DNA from: Phaseolus vulgaris
Taxonomy: Eukaryota > Streptophyta > Magnoliopsida > Fabales > Fabaceae
Length of the DNA stretch: 64,000 bases
Assembly: GCF_000499845.2 (NCBI RefSeq)
Contig: NC_023755.2
Coordinates: 32,575,753-32,639,752 of the forward strand
Direction of reading: 5' to 3'
Made by a program: the position numbers and the translations under genes. The notes beneath the pieces are model-generated. The model was given only the letters and a program-made list of their open reading frames with translations. It made no database searches and was not told the DNA's origin. Below are positions 11,761-23,645 of this stretch, in pieces (positions within the stretch are counted from its first letter, which is position 1; the number at the start of each line of letters is the position of its first letter).

Positions 11761-12793
11761 ATTAGATACTTAAATTTTTAGTCACTGAATTTAGATAATA
11801 ATTTTAGACTAATTAAATTTTATAAAATTAATTATTAATTATTAATTTATAAAATATTTTAAATTAATATGAATAAATTTACTACTTTATTAATTTTAGT
11901 ATAATATTAAAATAATTAATATAAATTTAAAAATTACATTTAAAATAGTATTTTAATTTTTTAATTTTATTTAAATGTAAAATTAAATTAATAATAAATT
12001 TGAAATATCATTTAAATTAAAAATTTAATAAATTAATTTAAATAAAGATGCATATTTTTTCAAAACTTATTTAATTTTTTTAAATTTGAGAGCAAATATT
12101 CTTCAGCATCTTGAATTTCAAAGTTTATCTCTCTAACTTTTTTACTCATCTCTCACTCTCAGCAAAAAAACCCTAAACACTCTGCAACCAGAACCGCACC
12201 CTGCGACGGCAACCTGCAATGGCAACGTACTCACGACAACAACGTACTCATGACGACAACGCACCCCGTTACGCCAACGCACTCTACTTATCACTATAAG
12301 TTTCATTCTCGCTCCATTAATTCATGCTCCATTTTCGATCTTTGTCTTTTATTTTTTTCTTGCTCATCGAAGCTTCACAACTTTACTCATTATATCTTCC
12401 CCATCTGAAAACCCTAAATTATGTTATCATGTTGTATTATCCAAAAATACCCATGGAGAGTTAGTTCTTAAGGAGAACTAATGTATTTTTTAATTCTTAA
12501 GAGAAATTAGATTTGATTGAAGATACAAATTGATAAAATGCACCATCAACATTATATCTATTATGATACAACTTGTGTTCATGGTGCTTCTTGGATGTAG
12601 CTGAAACCATTAACAGACAAAAATCTCTTTTCAACTCAATAGGGAATGATCTTCGTTCAAGAATAATTAGAAATTATGATGGTTCAAATGTCTAGTTTCA
12701 TACGCCTGACATTTGATTTCAAATCATTTTTTCCTTTTATCTGTCATACAATATTTTTTCCTTTTAATTCCCTTTAATATTGAGTTTATTTGA

Positions 12794-13160
12794 TATTACA
12801 AAGTGGACTTTAAGCCTAACTCAACCGACTCATAAGGTTGAGGTTTGCACCCACAATATACAATGAAATGTCCTAATCTCTAGATGATGTGGGATCTCCA
12901 ACACACCCTCTCACGCCGAGAGTCACAACTCGTGCATGGGATAACATATTATGGGTGGTCCGATAACGGCCCAATAGCGAGTGGCCTAATTAAGCCCACC
13001 AAACACTCGCTAGGATATGCTATAAATGACTTTGATACCATATTACGAAATTGACTTTAAGCCTAACTCAACCTCATAAAACCGACTCAGAAGGTTGAGG
13101 TTTGCACCCACAATATACAATGAAATGTCCTAATCTCTAGTCGATGTGGGATCTCCAACA
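12794..13160 (-). mobile_element. TRIM retrotransposon, complete and nested
   Basis: Two direct repeats, 12794-12903 and 13041-13160, bracket a ~137-bp interior. They read TGTTGGAGATCCCACATC at the minus-strand start. The minus-strand PBS TGGTATCAAAGTC (13028-13040) abuts the upstream LTR and resembles the initiator-Met tRNA PBS TGGTATCAGAGC. The 5-bp target duplication TTTGA is perfect (12789-12793 and 13161-13165). The LTRs differ by a ~10-bp indel and a few substitutions. There is no coding capacity. This is a widespread legume TRIM-like repeat; here it lies in intronic sequence of the captured NOT2 fragment. Confidence 0.85.
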
Positions 13161-13215
13161 TTTGATGTGTAGATTAAATGTGCTACTTTGCGGTGACAAT
13201 CACTTTTTGATTCAG

Positions 13216-13591
13216 GATCTCCACATGTAATTTCAATGCTAGGAAATTCACTTTCACAAAGTCATGTTCAAACAGTAAATAACTTGAACTCTATGGGGAT
13301 GCTAAATGATGTGAATTATGGTGACAGTTCACCTTTTGATATCAATGACTTCCCTCAACTGACCACTCATCCTATTTCTGCTGGTGGGCCTCAAGGACAG
13401 TTGGGTGTGTGAAGGAAAATGTTGTTTTGTTTGATACATTGCTCACCTTCCACACAAAAAAAAAGAATAATGTAAACTATAAATTTCAGGTTCTTTACGA
13501 AAACAGGGTCTTGGAGTTAGTCCCATTGTCCAACAAAACCAAGAGTTTAGTGTTCAAAAGGAAGACTTCCCAGCTTTACCAGGATTTAAAG
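13216..13591 (+). pseudogene. NOT2: Captured NOT2/VIP2 gene fragment (two exons plus intron)
   Basis: Exon A (13216-13404) follows a TTCAG acceptor. It encodes MGMLNDVNYGDSSPFDINDF and GGPQGQLG. Exon B (13490-13591) follows another TTCAG and reads SLRKQGLGVSPIVQQNQEF and EDFPALPGFKG. Donor G|GTGTGTG (13405) and acceptor rejoin codons in frame. These are conserved central segments of plant NOT2/VIP2, a CCR4-NOT subunit acting in mRNA decay and transcription. Only this part is present, inside a CACTA element, with no start codon and no C-terminal NOT2/3/5 domain. The frame remains open in both exons. It could still be transcribed as part of the transposon. Confidence 0.85.
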
Positions 13592-14462
13592 GTGTTGTAT
13601 GTACATTGTTTGGTTAATATATGTGAGCTTATGCATTCAGTTGGAAATTTAGCCAGCTTAATCATATTACTTTCTTGTTTTGGAGATTACAAGAACGAAA
13701 GCCTTATTTCACTAGGTGAAGTTGACTATATGAATCATACAATGCCATCTATCTAGATTAAAGACCAAATCTTCAGAGATATTATTCACCTTGAGATCTC
13801 TCTTAACAACTTTTTCTAGTGTCCTTTTATGTCTCCTTCCCTTCTTCATATGACTAAAAACCATACAATGTACTTTCCCTATTGGTGTTTTCGATGACCT
13901 TCTTTTAACCTGTCCAAACAACCTTATAACCAATTTTCTGCCATCTTTTCCTCAATTGATGCCATAATATTATTTGTATTTTCATTTTGTTTTCTGTCTT
14001 TCTTGTATGACCACATCCATTTTTAACATTCTCATTTCTTGGACCCATCTTTTTCTTTGCTCCTTAGAGTGCAAATTTATTATCAGAGTATAGGTAGAGG
14101 AATTGTGAATACTTGTATAATGAAATTTATGCTGCTTCTTGTGGAAGTGCTTCTGGATGTTTGCATGTACATTTACTATTTATGTGTAGCATCATTAGGG
14201 TTTTGCACTAGGTTCTTTACATGGTGCATTCTACATCCATGGTTTGTTCTCATGTTCTTCTGATTGATTTTTATATGAATAATGGCTCTTTTCTTTGTGT
14301 TTAGTATATATGTGTGACCAGTCATACATTTAGTAAGGATGCTTCAATCGTTTTTATTGTTGTTTGTATGTGATGACATATTTTAACGATATCTTCAAGT
14401 TTGCATTATGAATATTTGATTGCTTGTCGGGAATCACGTCTTAGTAGTTTTCTGTGTGTGAT

Positions 14463-15372
14463 GTCATGAACCATAATCAAATTGTTCTTCAAGATAACAA
14501 AGATTCTGTTATCTTAGAGGCCAAACTTGAAGAATTTGAGTTTTCTTTACAGTTTAATCATCAAAGGTTGTTGCTTCCTTCTTGCTTCTCTTGGAAATTA
14601 AGCACTTGTTTGTGTTTTATACTGTTTGTGGCAAATTACTTTGTGCACTCTGACGGTTAATTATTACTATATCCACTTCATTAACCATCCATTTGTCAAA
14701 TGCGGAGTAGTACGGGGGTTTCATGTAGTTATCATGTTTTTATATTAACTTTTAATAGTTACAGGATCAGAAAAACATATATAAGGCTCCAGAAGGCATC
14801 GATTCCTCAATTCTAGAAGATGATTCTTCAAATTTGGCTGCTGAAAATCTAGACAAAAATTTAGAGGTGTAGTTGACACTAACAATCCATGCTACTTTCT
14901 ATTTATTTTTTCTTCTTGGGATTGAATTGAATTGAATTGAATTGGATTGAATTAGTTTCAAAAACATGCAAATTATATGAAATTTATAAAGATTTTTTTT
15001 TTCTCATATGTTGCAGCAATTTGAACTTGAAAATAAGATTGATGAAATGAAGTTGATTCTAAAGTCTCTGCATAATCTTCAATTCACAGTCAAGTGGTGA
15101 GTCAACTTTCACTTACACTTCAAATGCTTATCTGTAATTCTGTGTCACAACTTACTCAACTTGTTCCCTTGTTCAGGTTTGAAGTTGTCGAACAGATTGA
15201 GGATGCATTCACGGGTCTAAAAGTGCCTGCATTTGATGAGAATTGCATTAGGTTGTGATTGCATACTTATATACCAACATTTGAGGGCATTTCGTATCAG
15301 TTGAGTGTTCAAAAAGATACCACTGATGTAGTTGCGCTCAATCATGAGTTATTAATTGAAGTTACTTAGCAT
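14463..15372 (+). pseudogene. Captured fragment of an unrecognised coiled-coil gene
   Basis: Exon-like blocks are separated by plausible GT-AG introns. The first is about 14463-14571 (DSVILEAKLEEFEFSLQF). The second is 14766-14870 after an acceptor (DQKNIYKAPEGIDSS, ending NLDKNLE before GTGTAG). The third is 15018-15096 (QFELENKIDEMKLILKSLHN, ending before GTGAGT). The fourth is 15178 to about 15372 (FEVVEQIEDAFTGLKVPAF, one TGA, then TYIPTFEGISYQLSVQKD, stop). The layout of coiled coil then compact C-terminal domain recalls RWD-type kinetochore proteins, but I do not recognise the family and do not name it. The internal TGA at 15256-15258 suggests a dead copy. Confidence 0.55.
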
Positions 15373-15534
15373 GGACTAAACATAAAAAATAAAAATAGGT
15401 GATAGTACTAAACATAAAAAAAAAATAAAAAAAAAATAATAATAATATTTTATAATAAATTATATTATTTAGATACCAATATAGTGAACATTTTTTTATA
15501 TTTATATATTTGGTACCTAAATGAGTTTTTATAT

Positions 15535-15735
15535 TCTATATAATTGGTTGTTAATTTGGTTTCTATATAATTGGTTGTTAATTTGGTTTCTATATAATGG
15601 ATCACTAAATTAGTTTCTATATATTTGGTCACTAAATTAGTTTCTATATATTTGGGACTATTAGTTTATAAATTAGTCTCCAATTAAGCTAGTGACTAAT
15701 TTTATCATTTTAGAAACCAAAAATTTAGTATCTAA
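15535..15735. repeat. 3' subterminal repeats of the CACTA element
   Basis: Head-to-tail copies of a roughly 30-bp phrase built on TTGGTTGTTAATTTGGTTTCT and then TTGGTCACTAAATTAGTTTC. They mirror the inverted words at the left end. Confidence 0.6.
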
Positions 15736-16144
15736 AAACACTTTTTCTTGTAATGATTTAATAAATAATTTTAATTCATATAATTGACTAATAAATTAAT
15801 TGTGGATTAAATGTTTAATTTTGAAAAACTGAACAATTAAGTTTGCAATAAAAAATTTATAAGAAGAAAAGTTATATATTTATAGGAAAAAAATGAATTT
15901 AAGTGAAATAAGTATAATTATCGAAGATAATACTAGAATTAAAGTGTAATGGAGTTTCTACACTAGTAGTAAAATTTTCATTTCCACTTGGCATCGTATT
16001 TAAAGTAGAGAAAAGTTAATTTCCTTTTGCCACTCAAAGGACCTCTCAATCAAATGAAGGGCTTAACTATTTTATGTGAGATTTATGTGTCACCCTACAA
16101 CAATGGTTTATTAACTATTTTATTCAATCTTTCTTTCTTTTTCT

Positions 16145-17170
16145 ATTTTTTTTTCTATTATATTACTTAAATAGATTTTTTTTTCTTAAATAACACTATT
16201 TTTATTTTTCCATCCAACATCCTTTGTTTTTATTTTTCTTTTTAGTACAGTTTCTGACTTTTTTTTCCTTAGATAACACTATTTTCACTTTTAAATATTT
16301 ATAAAACTATAATAAATTTAAATATTTCTAAAATTAAAATAGAAGAAAATTTTAAAAAAAATCAAAATAAATAATAGTAAAAATTAAATAAAATTGTTTG
16401 GATATTTTATAAAAAAATATTAACTAAATGATTTAAAAAATTATAATAAAAATTAAGTTATTCATTGATGATATGTATGTAATAATAAAAAAAAATTAAG
16501 TGAATAAATTTATTATTAGGTTTAATAAAACAAATAAATGTATAAATTATAATTTTAAAATAAAAATTAAGAAAAAAATATATTTAAATTGATTGATTAT
16601 TATAAATAATGAGTTATATATAAATATTTGTCATAAATTATAATAACAAATATAATTTTATAATACTTCTTATAATTTTTTAGGGTTTAGGGGGGTTATG
16701 AGTTAGGGTTAGGGATTATGGTTTAGGATTTAGAGTTTGTGGTTAAGGTTTAGGGTTTGTGGGTTAAAGTTCAGAGTTTAGGATTTGTGGTTTAAAGTTT
16801 ATGGTTTGAGGTTTAGGGGTTTAGAATTTAGAGTTTAGAATTTTCGTGTAAGATTTACATTTATTTTATTCATAATATTTACTTACATCAAAATACTTAT
16901 AAAATATTTTATTTCATTCTCTTTGTATTGATATTTTTTCATAAAAAAATTATATTTTATTTTTAATTTTCAAATTTTCTTCTATTTCAATTTTATAAAT
17001 ATTTAAATTCACTATAATTTATAAATATTTAATAGTGGAAATAGTGTTATCTGAAAAAAAATCTCATAAATAATGCTAAATAAAAAAATAAAAAAAATGT
17101 TGAATGGAAAAATAAATGTGAAAATAATGATATTTGAAAAAAAAAGTTGTCCAAATATATTCAAATATTA
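16145..17170. repeat. Long inverted repeat (fold-back element)
   Basis: The left arm (about 16145-16375) and right arm (about 16955-17170) are reverse complements with scattered mismatches. For example, TAGATAACACTATTTTCACT then AATAGAAGAAAATTT on the left match the complement of the right-arm words at about 17030-17055 and 16975-16985. The outer arms share TTTTTCCATCCAACAT at 16205. The central ~580 bases include the telomere-like stretch. No target duplication could be fixed, so the superfamily is unassigned. Confidence 0.65.
16681..16845 (+). repeat. Degenerate telomere-like repeat (TTTAGGG variants)
   Basis: About 20 imperfect heptamers of the plant telomere type occur (TTTAGGG, GTTAGGG, TTTAGGA, TTTAGAG), all in the same orientation. 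It lies in the centre of the fold-back structure rather than at a chromosome end, so it is an interstitial relic. Confidence 0.7.
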
Positions 17171-17199
17171 TAATAATATTACGTAGCTCTAATATTATG

Positions 17200-18401
17200 T
17201 AGCTCCATTAATTAAAGAAGAGAAGGTTGGATAGATTCATTGCGGTTTTCCACGAAAATTACTTATTTTTTTATGAAATTTACTTATTCGAGTAAATTTT
17301 AAAAATCATGGATTTGGATATATTGTTGTTGGACCGACTATTTCATTCTAAAAATTCATTTATTTTAAAAATTGTCACTAACCATTTAATTTTAGTTTAA
17401 AAAAGTTATAACTTGACTTAAATGGTGATTTTCTTTTGTATTATATAAAAAGTTGAGTTTATATTTGTATTATAGATATACAATTAAAATTATTGACGCA
17501 AATGAATTAAAAGTACTTGATTTATATATTTCAATTATAATAGTATTATTCTTAAAAAAGTATATTTAAATATTGAATTGTTTTTATAATGTACTTGGAT
17601 TTTGTAACGATTTAGATTTTGAAAGTATTTTTTTAATTTGGACTTAGGTTATGTAATTTAAAAGAAAATATCGAAAATAAAATAAATTGATTAAAAATAT
17701 TCAAAATTTATCATTTAAAAACAAATTAACTACATATTTTAAAAACTAAATCCCTAAACAACATTTAAAAAACAATATTATAATTTTAAAATATAAATTA
17801 AATGCTTTTAATTAATTACATAAAAAAATAATTTATGTATTTATAATTATTTTATAAATCCACAATTCTTTTAGAATTTATTTAAGTGCTAAGATGTAGA
17901 CATGGTCAGGTGGTATGCTATCTACAAGTGATCATATTGCATTATAGTTGACTTATTGTAAGCGTATTTATTAAATAAATTATATTTAGGTCACTTTTAA
18001 AAAATAATAAAAACTATTTTTAGTTGACTTATTGTAAGCTTATTATAACTTTTAAAAAATAATAAAAACTATTTTATAAGTTATTAAAATAAAATAGATA
18101 AACTTTTTCATATAAATATAAATAACATAATGATAGTGTCATATTTTCACACCCAATTTGACATAACACAAGTGAACATCAAACAACGAGTCAATGATTT
18201 TAGTATAGCTTTACGCATTGTACAACTTGTATAATTATTCACTAGGAAGATTCATCACTTGAATAGTTGATTCCTAGTTGATAGTTCATGAACATTCTCC
18301 AAATGAAAAAGTTTATCTTTAATGTTACCTTAGCTTCACATAACACTTTACATGCTCTAGTATATTGATTAATGGATTGTTGTACTTGTAATAACTCCTA
18401 T
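17200..18401. other. AT-rich intergenic DNA
   Basis: No gene is recognised. A ~75-bp tandem duplication occurs at about 17947-18090 (AGTTGACTTATTGTAAGC followed by AAAAATAATAAAAACTATTT, twice). Confidence 0.55.
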
Positions 18402-18783
18402 CACTATAAAAGAAAATATTAAATAAAAAATAATTTTAAAAAAAATATAATTAGTTTTTAATTGACTAAATTAAATATTATTTTAAAAATTAAAAAAAAA
18501 TTATTAATATCTAAATTAGTTTCTATTATTATAAATAATTTTTAACTTGATATCTAATTAGTTATCAAAATTTTAGCTATCAATTTTAAAATCTAATTAG
18601 TTAATAATTAAAACTTTGGTAGTTAATTATATATCAATTTATAAATTATTTATCAATAATAAAAACTAATATAAATATTATTAATTTTTTTAGTCTACAA
18701 AATAGTATCTAATTTAGTTAATATAACAATTAATTATTTTTTGTCTCTAAAATTGATTTATATTTAATAATTTTCTAATAATG
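18402..18783. mobile_element. CACTA-type MITE
   Basis: Starts CACTATAAAAGAAAATATTA and ends with the near-complement ...TTAATAATTTTCTAATAATG. The terminal inverted repeats extend over ~35 bases with mismatches. The flanking 3-bp TAT is duplicated (18399-18401, 18784-18786). 382 bp with no coding capacity. The internal phrase style (TAGTCTACAAAATAGTATCTAATTT) matches the other CACTA-like elements in the window. Confidence 0.7.
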
Positions 18784-18989
18784 TATGCAAATTTCACACA
18801 ATATTCTTCATTTATGGTCTTTTTTCCATTTTCACATAACTTGTTTTTTTTAACTTAATAGTCACTCTACTTAGGATATTTTCCAACTTCCTTAAACAAA
18901 TAGTTGACATTGTTTTTGTTCCACACATTTGTTAGACTAGAAATTCACTTATTTCCATATCCAAGTTTTCTTGTAGTGTTTTCATCAAA

Positions 18990-19460
18990 CCAACCTTTTT
19001 TTATTTTCTTCCACACACATTGTCCTTAAATCCTTCAATTATATAGAAGTTTGATGTGTATTTTGATTAATTTTACTCACATCCCACTCTCCATACTTTG
19101 ATTTGGGGATCTTACTCCAAAATGAATTTTGTTGTTGCAATAAACCCCATTTTCATAAGCTTTTTCATAGTCAACTTTAAGTATTAAGAATTATTTTCTC
19201 TTACTCCATGCATTTTCCACTACTTGATAACAATCAATCTATTGTGTAGTAGATTCATTCCCCTACCAAACACACTATGATTTTGGTCAATTAACTTTTT
19301 CATTCTTCTTTTACCACCTCTCAAAAGTCCTTATCCTCCAACCAACAATCTAAAACTCTAAATGGTTTTGGCTCTCATCTTTAAGAGGATTAAGGAAATG
19401 GTTTGAATAGTCCCACTGCAAGACATATTGTACACTGGCCCTCCATGTGTCCAACCATTA
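18990..19460 (-). pseudogene. LINE (L1-type) ORF2 relic
   Basis: Minus-strand translation shows pieces of plant L1 ORF2: PKPFRVLDCWLEDKDF (about 19335-19390) and LKVDYEKAYE (about 19150-19185). The latter corresponds to the reverse transcriptase motif with the conserved F/Y-E-K-A-Y-D core. A preceding segment, IDCYQVVENAWSKRK, fits the region just upstream in the same domain. Many stops, frameshifts and internal deletions are present, so it is long dead. Limits are approximate. Confidence 0.6.
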
Positions 19461-20119
19461 TGATGAAGATACCAACATTCTATTGATTCTACTACTTCCA
19501 CTACCATTACGTACATTTATACCATATATATCTACGTCCCAACAAAGGTATATCTTCAATTTGTATTTCTTCAATGAAATTATTAATCATCTCACTTCCT
19601 CCATGCTCCCTCATAATCTCTCATCTATACATTCTTTTTCTTGTTTCTTTTATGCAAGTCACTTCAACCTTTTCACATTGGATAAGCTCTTATATTTTTA
19701 TTTTTTTGATACATCTCCCCAATCCCCCTTACATTATTTAAATATTAAATTCTCATGATAAAGCTATTATATCCCCCTCTTTCTCTTGGCCACTTTTACC
19801 CTGTGTTTTGATTTTCCAATATACTATTTACGTCAATAGAAAAAAATAGTGAAAGTGAAAGAACAAGACATAAATTACGAAAATAAAATAAAAATTTTCT
19901 CTTATAAACATTTTGCTGTTAAATATTGTACAACTTTAATAATGATAATGATAAAATATTTATCACATAATCGATTATATTTTCGCTTTTAAATATTTTA
20001 CAACTTTTACGTTTAACAATATTATAAATATAACTTATTATTTTTTAATAATTATATTATTAATATTTTATTTATATATTTTTTATATTTAATAAAATAA
20101 ATAATTAAAGTATAAATAA
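19461..20119. other. AT-rich intergenic DNA
   Basis: No recognisable gene. The open stretch 19447-19758 has low-complexity, hydrophobic content and no family resemblance. Confidence 0.5.
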
Positions 20120-20812
20120 AATAAGTCGAGTCAATCCAGACTCAAGTCGAGCTAAGTTGGCCCGAGTCAAGGTTTAGTCGAGTGGGTTCGAGTCCATGTT
20201 GAGCTGAGTGGATCTGAGTCCATGTTGACTTGAGTCAGCTTGATACCAGGTCGAGTTTGTTCGGGTCCAAGTCGAGTTGAGTCGGGTCGGCTCGACTCGG
20301 CTTGACCTGGGCTCGAAGAGACTTGGCTCGACCTGAATCTGGGTCCAAGTCGAGCTGAGTCAGCTTGGTACCAGGTTGAGTCGGCCTGAATCCATGTTAA
20401 GCCAAGTTGACCCGGGCCCAGGTCAAGACGAGTTGGTATGGGCCTAGATTTAGCTGAGTCGGCCCAGATCCAAGTTGAGTGGGGCCATGTTGAGTTGAGT
20501 GGGTCCGAGCTCATGTTGAGCTGAGTCAGCCTGATATCAGGTCGAGTTAGCTTGGGTCCAGTCGAGCTGAGTCACCCCGGGCCTAAATAGAGCTAAGTCC
20601 ACTCGGACCCAGGTCGAGCCGAGTTGGCCTGGACCCATATCGAGTCGAGTCGACCTGGGCCCATTTCAAGTCGAGTCGACTTGGGCCCAGGTCGAGCGTA
20701 GTTGATCTAGGTTTAGGTCAAGCCGAGTCGGCCTGGTTCCAAGTCTTGCTAAGTTTACCCAAGTCCAGGTCTAGCGAAGGTTGAGCCAAGTCAACCCGTG
20801 TCTAGATCGAAA
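20120..20812. repeat. 26-bp GC-rich minisatellite
   Basis: About 26 diverged copies of a 26-base unit close to AGGTCGAGCCGAGTTGGCCT plus GGACCC. Unit length is clear at 20620-20780, where consecutive units each span 26 bases. The block is strongly GC-richer than its surroundings and rich in TCGA. A 116-codon minus-strand open frame across it is a by-product of the repeat. Confidence 0.8.
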
Positions 20813-23645
20813 TAGATTTAATCTAATTGACAAAATGTATTTAATCTATTTAAATGAATTTGAAAAAATCCAAATAAATTTGATATAGTTAAAATGGATA
20901 TGGATTTTAAATCCAATCCATTTTATTGGATCTAGATTGAATCTAGATTGAATTTTGAAAAATTCAATCCATGACCACCGATCATCCTTTATGATCTCAC
21001 TCTCCTTTATCTCATTTTACTCAATTCCTACAGCTTTCTGGCTTCCTCCTGTTTGTTTCAAGAATGGAGTAAAGTGAAACAATTCTTAATAACACTCTTA
21101 GATAACATATTACAAAGAGAAGGCATAGTGGAACAATTTCTATTACTTCTCGCACCCCTATGCTTTCACCACCCACTTTGTCCTTATATGACGACTTTTC
21201 TTGGCCCTCTTGTTCTGGCCCAAACCCTGACCCCTGAGATTCACAAATGGGTTCCTTTTCCTTCTTCCCTCCTTCCTTGATTCTACCTTATCACTACCTC
21301 TGCTCCTCCGTCATCTCCTCCCTTCAACTCTATCTTCTTCAACCACTCACCCATCTCCAACTTCCTCCCACCTTCTGCGTCTTCATTCCTCCAACTGTGA
21401 CCTCTCATAACAAGTACGAGTCAAAACTCTCTCATTTCAACTGTTTATTACATTTAAGATACGAATTCGATATTACTAATTAAGCTAGAAAGATAGATAT
21501 TTATATGTAATAATTGTTTACTAATTTAATAATATTTAAAATAAAGATAAAATAATTCATTAACATAATAATATAACAAAACAAATGGTATCTTATTTAT
21601 TCCACCTTCCTTTGTGCTAAAACCTAACTCTGGGGCACACTTTATGAATGTAGAGTCACTCACTCTTCCCTTCTACTGAAAAGCAAACTGAAGAAAAGCA
21701 AGTAGACCACAGAGTTTATGGAAACCCATGTTTTCCTCTTTTGTTCCTGGTCCCCCTTGGATAACTTTTAAACTTTGAAAGGAGAGTGATAAAGATGAAA
21801 TGAAGTTGACAGAATTAAAGTTACAAAATTAAACTTAAACATTTTGTCCACACATTCTTATTTATAGCCATAGGCCTTTACAGATACCAACTGGTTTTCT
21901 AAGTTACAAATCTAGTGTGTAGACTGAGTTAAGCCAACCAACAAAAGCATGCATTCCAAACTCAAATCTTCTTTAGTACATCAAAATTCAAACACAATTC
22001 ACAAACTAGTGCTCTCCAAAACCTCTGCTCCTATTCCACTATTCCCACTTGTCCCATTTGATACAACATCACTGCCACATTATTTTTTGCAGTTGTTTCT
22101 ACCAACAGGATCACAGCCACGGAACTAAAAAACAAACGGATATCTCGTGACAAAACATAAACCTTAGCCAGGCCAGCCTTGCACCAGCCACTAAAGCCAA
22201 CATAGTAGAACCACACTCCTATATTTTTCTAACTATTCTTAATTTACTATTTTTTTATGTCTAACTTTCTAACCTTCTTACACTAATTATGGCATCTAAA
22301 ATGTGTTCATTTTAAACAGATATAATATTTTACATGGAAAAGAAATAAAGGAAATGAATACAACAAACATTATTATAAGGTAGCATGATGTTTTTAATTA
22401 TCCTCAGAAACAGTTGGGTTGACTTGCAGTGGTTGCGGGCTCGTGCTCCCTTATTCTATTTAATGGAACATAAATGACTAGGGTTTGTGGTAACTTCCCT
22501 CCTTTCATTTTCGTACTTTTTTCGGCCAATCTTCTATGAGTTGTATAATTGAGAGTTTCTCTCTCAACAAGGGTAGATTTAAAATTAATGTGACCATGCG
22601 CAGATCGGATCAAACGCTATTTACCTAATTCAAAAACACATCTCACCTCATCTCGAGAAAATTGTATATTAGTTACACCACCATAAAATTATTAATATAT
22701 ATTATTATATTATTAAAATAGGTTAAATTAGTAGTGTTTTTGTCTGTGTCAAAAAACATTTTTCTAAAACAAAACGCAAGTAAATTAAACATAAAGATAA
22801 GATCACCAAAATAAACAAGGAAAAATTGAAAATTTGGAAGATAGAAAGGGTTGCCAGAAACGTCATTATGCCATCTGAATTGGAAGAACCTGTGACAGAA
22901 ATGAGAACAGATATTGCCCTCTCAACTTTGTCCAATTACCTTTGCTCTCTCATAACTTTGCCCAATTAACTCAATTAATTCACTCAATCAACCATGTTGC
23001 CCAATTAAGCAGTTTTAACAGTAACGTTTTCCCTCTTAATCCTCGCGGAACTCAAAGGCCCTAAATACTCCATCAAAACCATTCACAACCAATGCACAAA
23101 ATGAAATTCACACCCAAACATAACAAAACACAAAGCTGCATTAATTTGAAATCACCAGCCAATAATCAACACAAACAAATTCCCAAATAAAATCACCTCT
23201 AAGCGAATTCCAACTTAGCTTTCTCCTCCACGACCCTCCACGCGAACAACCAATAATCAACGCTAACAATAAGTGATTCAAATAAGAGAATACTACATAA
23301 AAAATGTCGAAATTAGAAAAGCAATTACAGAATCAAATTAGAAGAATCCACAATCAGGGTTTCAATTTTAGGAGTTAGGGTTTGAATACTTAATTGCATG
23401 TCTTTGAAACACCCAAATGGAGCAGCTTGGATGGACCTTCGAACACCCTACAGCTGCCAACCACCAAACGTCGCTGCCAAATCTTGCGGTTAATTCCAAA
23501 TCTTGCTGGAAAAGCTTGAAAAGACAAACGTACAAAAGTATTGAGAGTTTCACCTTTTTAAATATACTGTAATTATATATATAAAATGACCATTTTCAAT
23601 TATTATTTATTTAGCATAGAAAGTCCTCTCTGGTCAACGAAAATA
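20813..23645. other. Intergenic DNA without a recognised gene
   Basis: I searched for exons and domains and found none I can support. Small open frames at 21053-21483, 22031-22216, 22404-22613, 22723-22935 and 23368-23553 are short and lack family resemblance or splice-consistent neighbours. The segment 20820-20970 repeats GGAT/TTTGAATT-type words. Confidence 0.5.

Larger units (their letters stand above)
11419..15755 (+). mobile_element. CACTA (En/Spm-type) element carrying host gene fragments
   Basis: The left end CACTACAAGAAAA (11419) pairs with the right end TTTTTCTTGTAATG (ending 15755). The only core mismatch is the penultimate-region G-to-A. Both sides are flanked by the 3-bp target duplication ATT (11416-11418 and 15756-15758), as expected for the superfamily. 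Subterminal regions carry repeated, inverted TAGTTTCTA/AACTAATTTAG words (11439-11760 and 15535-15735), typical of transposase-binding arrays. No transposase (TNPD/TNPA) is seen, so the 4.3-kb element is non-autonomous. The interior carries exons of NOT2/VIP2 and of a second host gene, both on the plus strand, plus a nested TRIM. Confidence 0.85.

Noticed and set aside
18966..18978. TTTTCTTGTAGTG, a CACTA right-end sequence
   Set aside because: No matching left end with a target duplication and no subterminal repeats next to it; may be chance or a lone relic.
20167..20514. 116-codon minus-strand open frame
   Set aside because: It lies wholly within the 26-bp minisatellite; composition follows the repeat.
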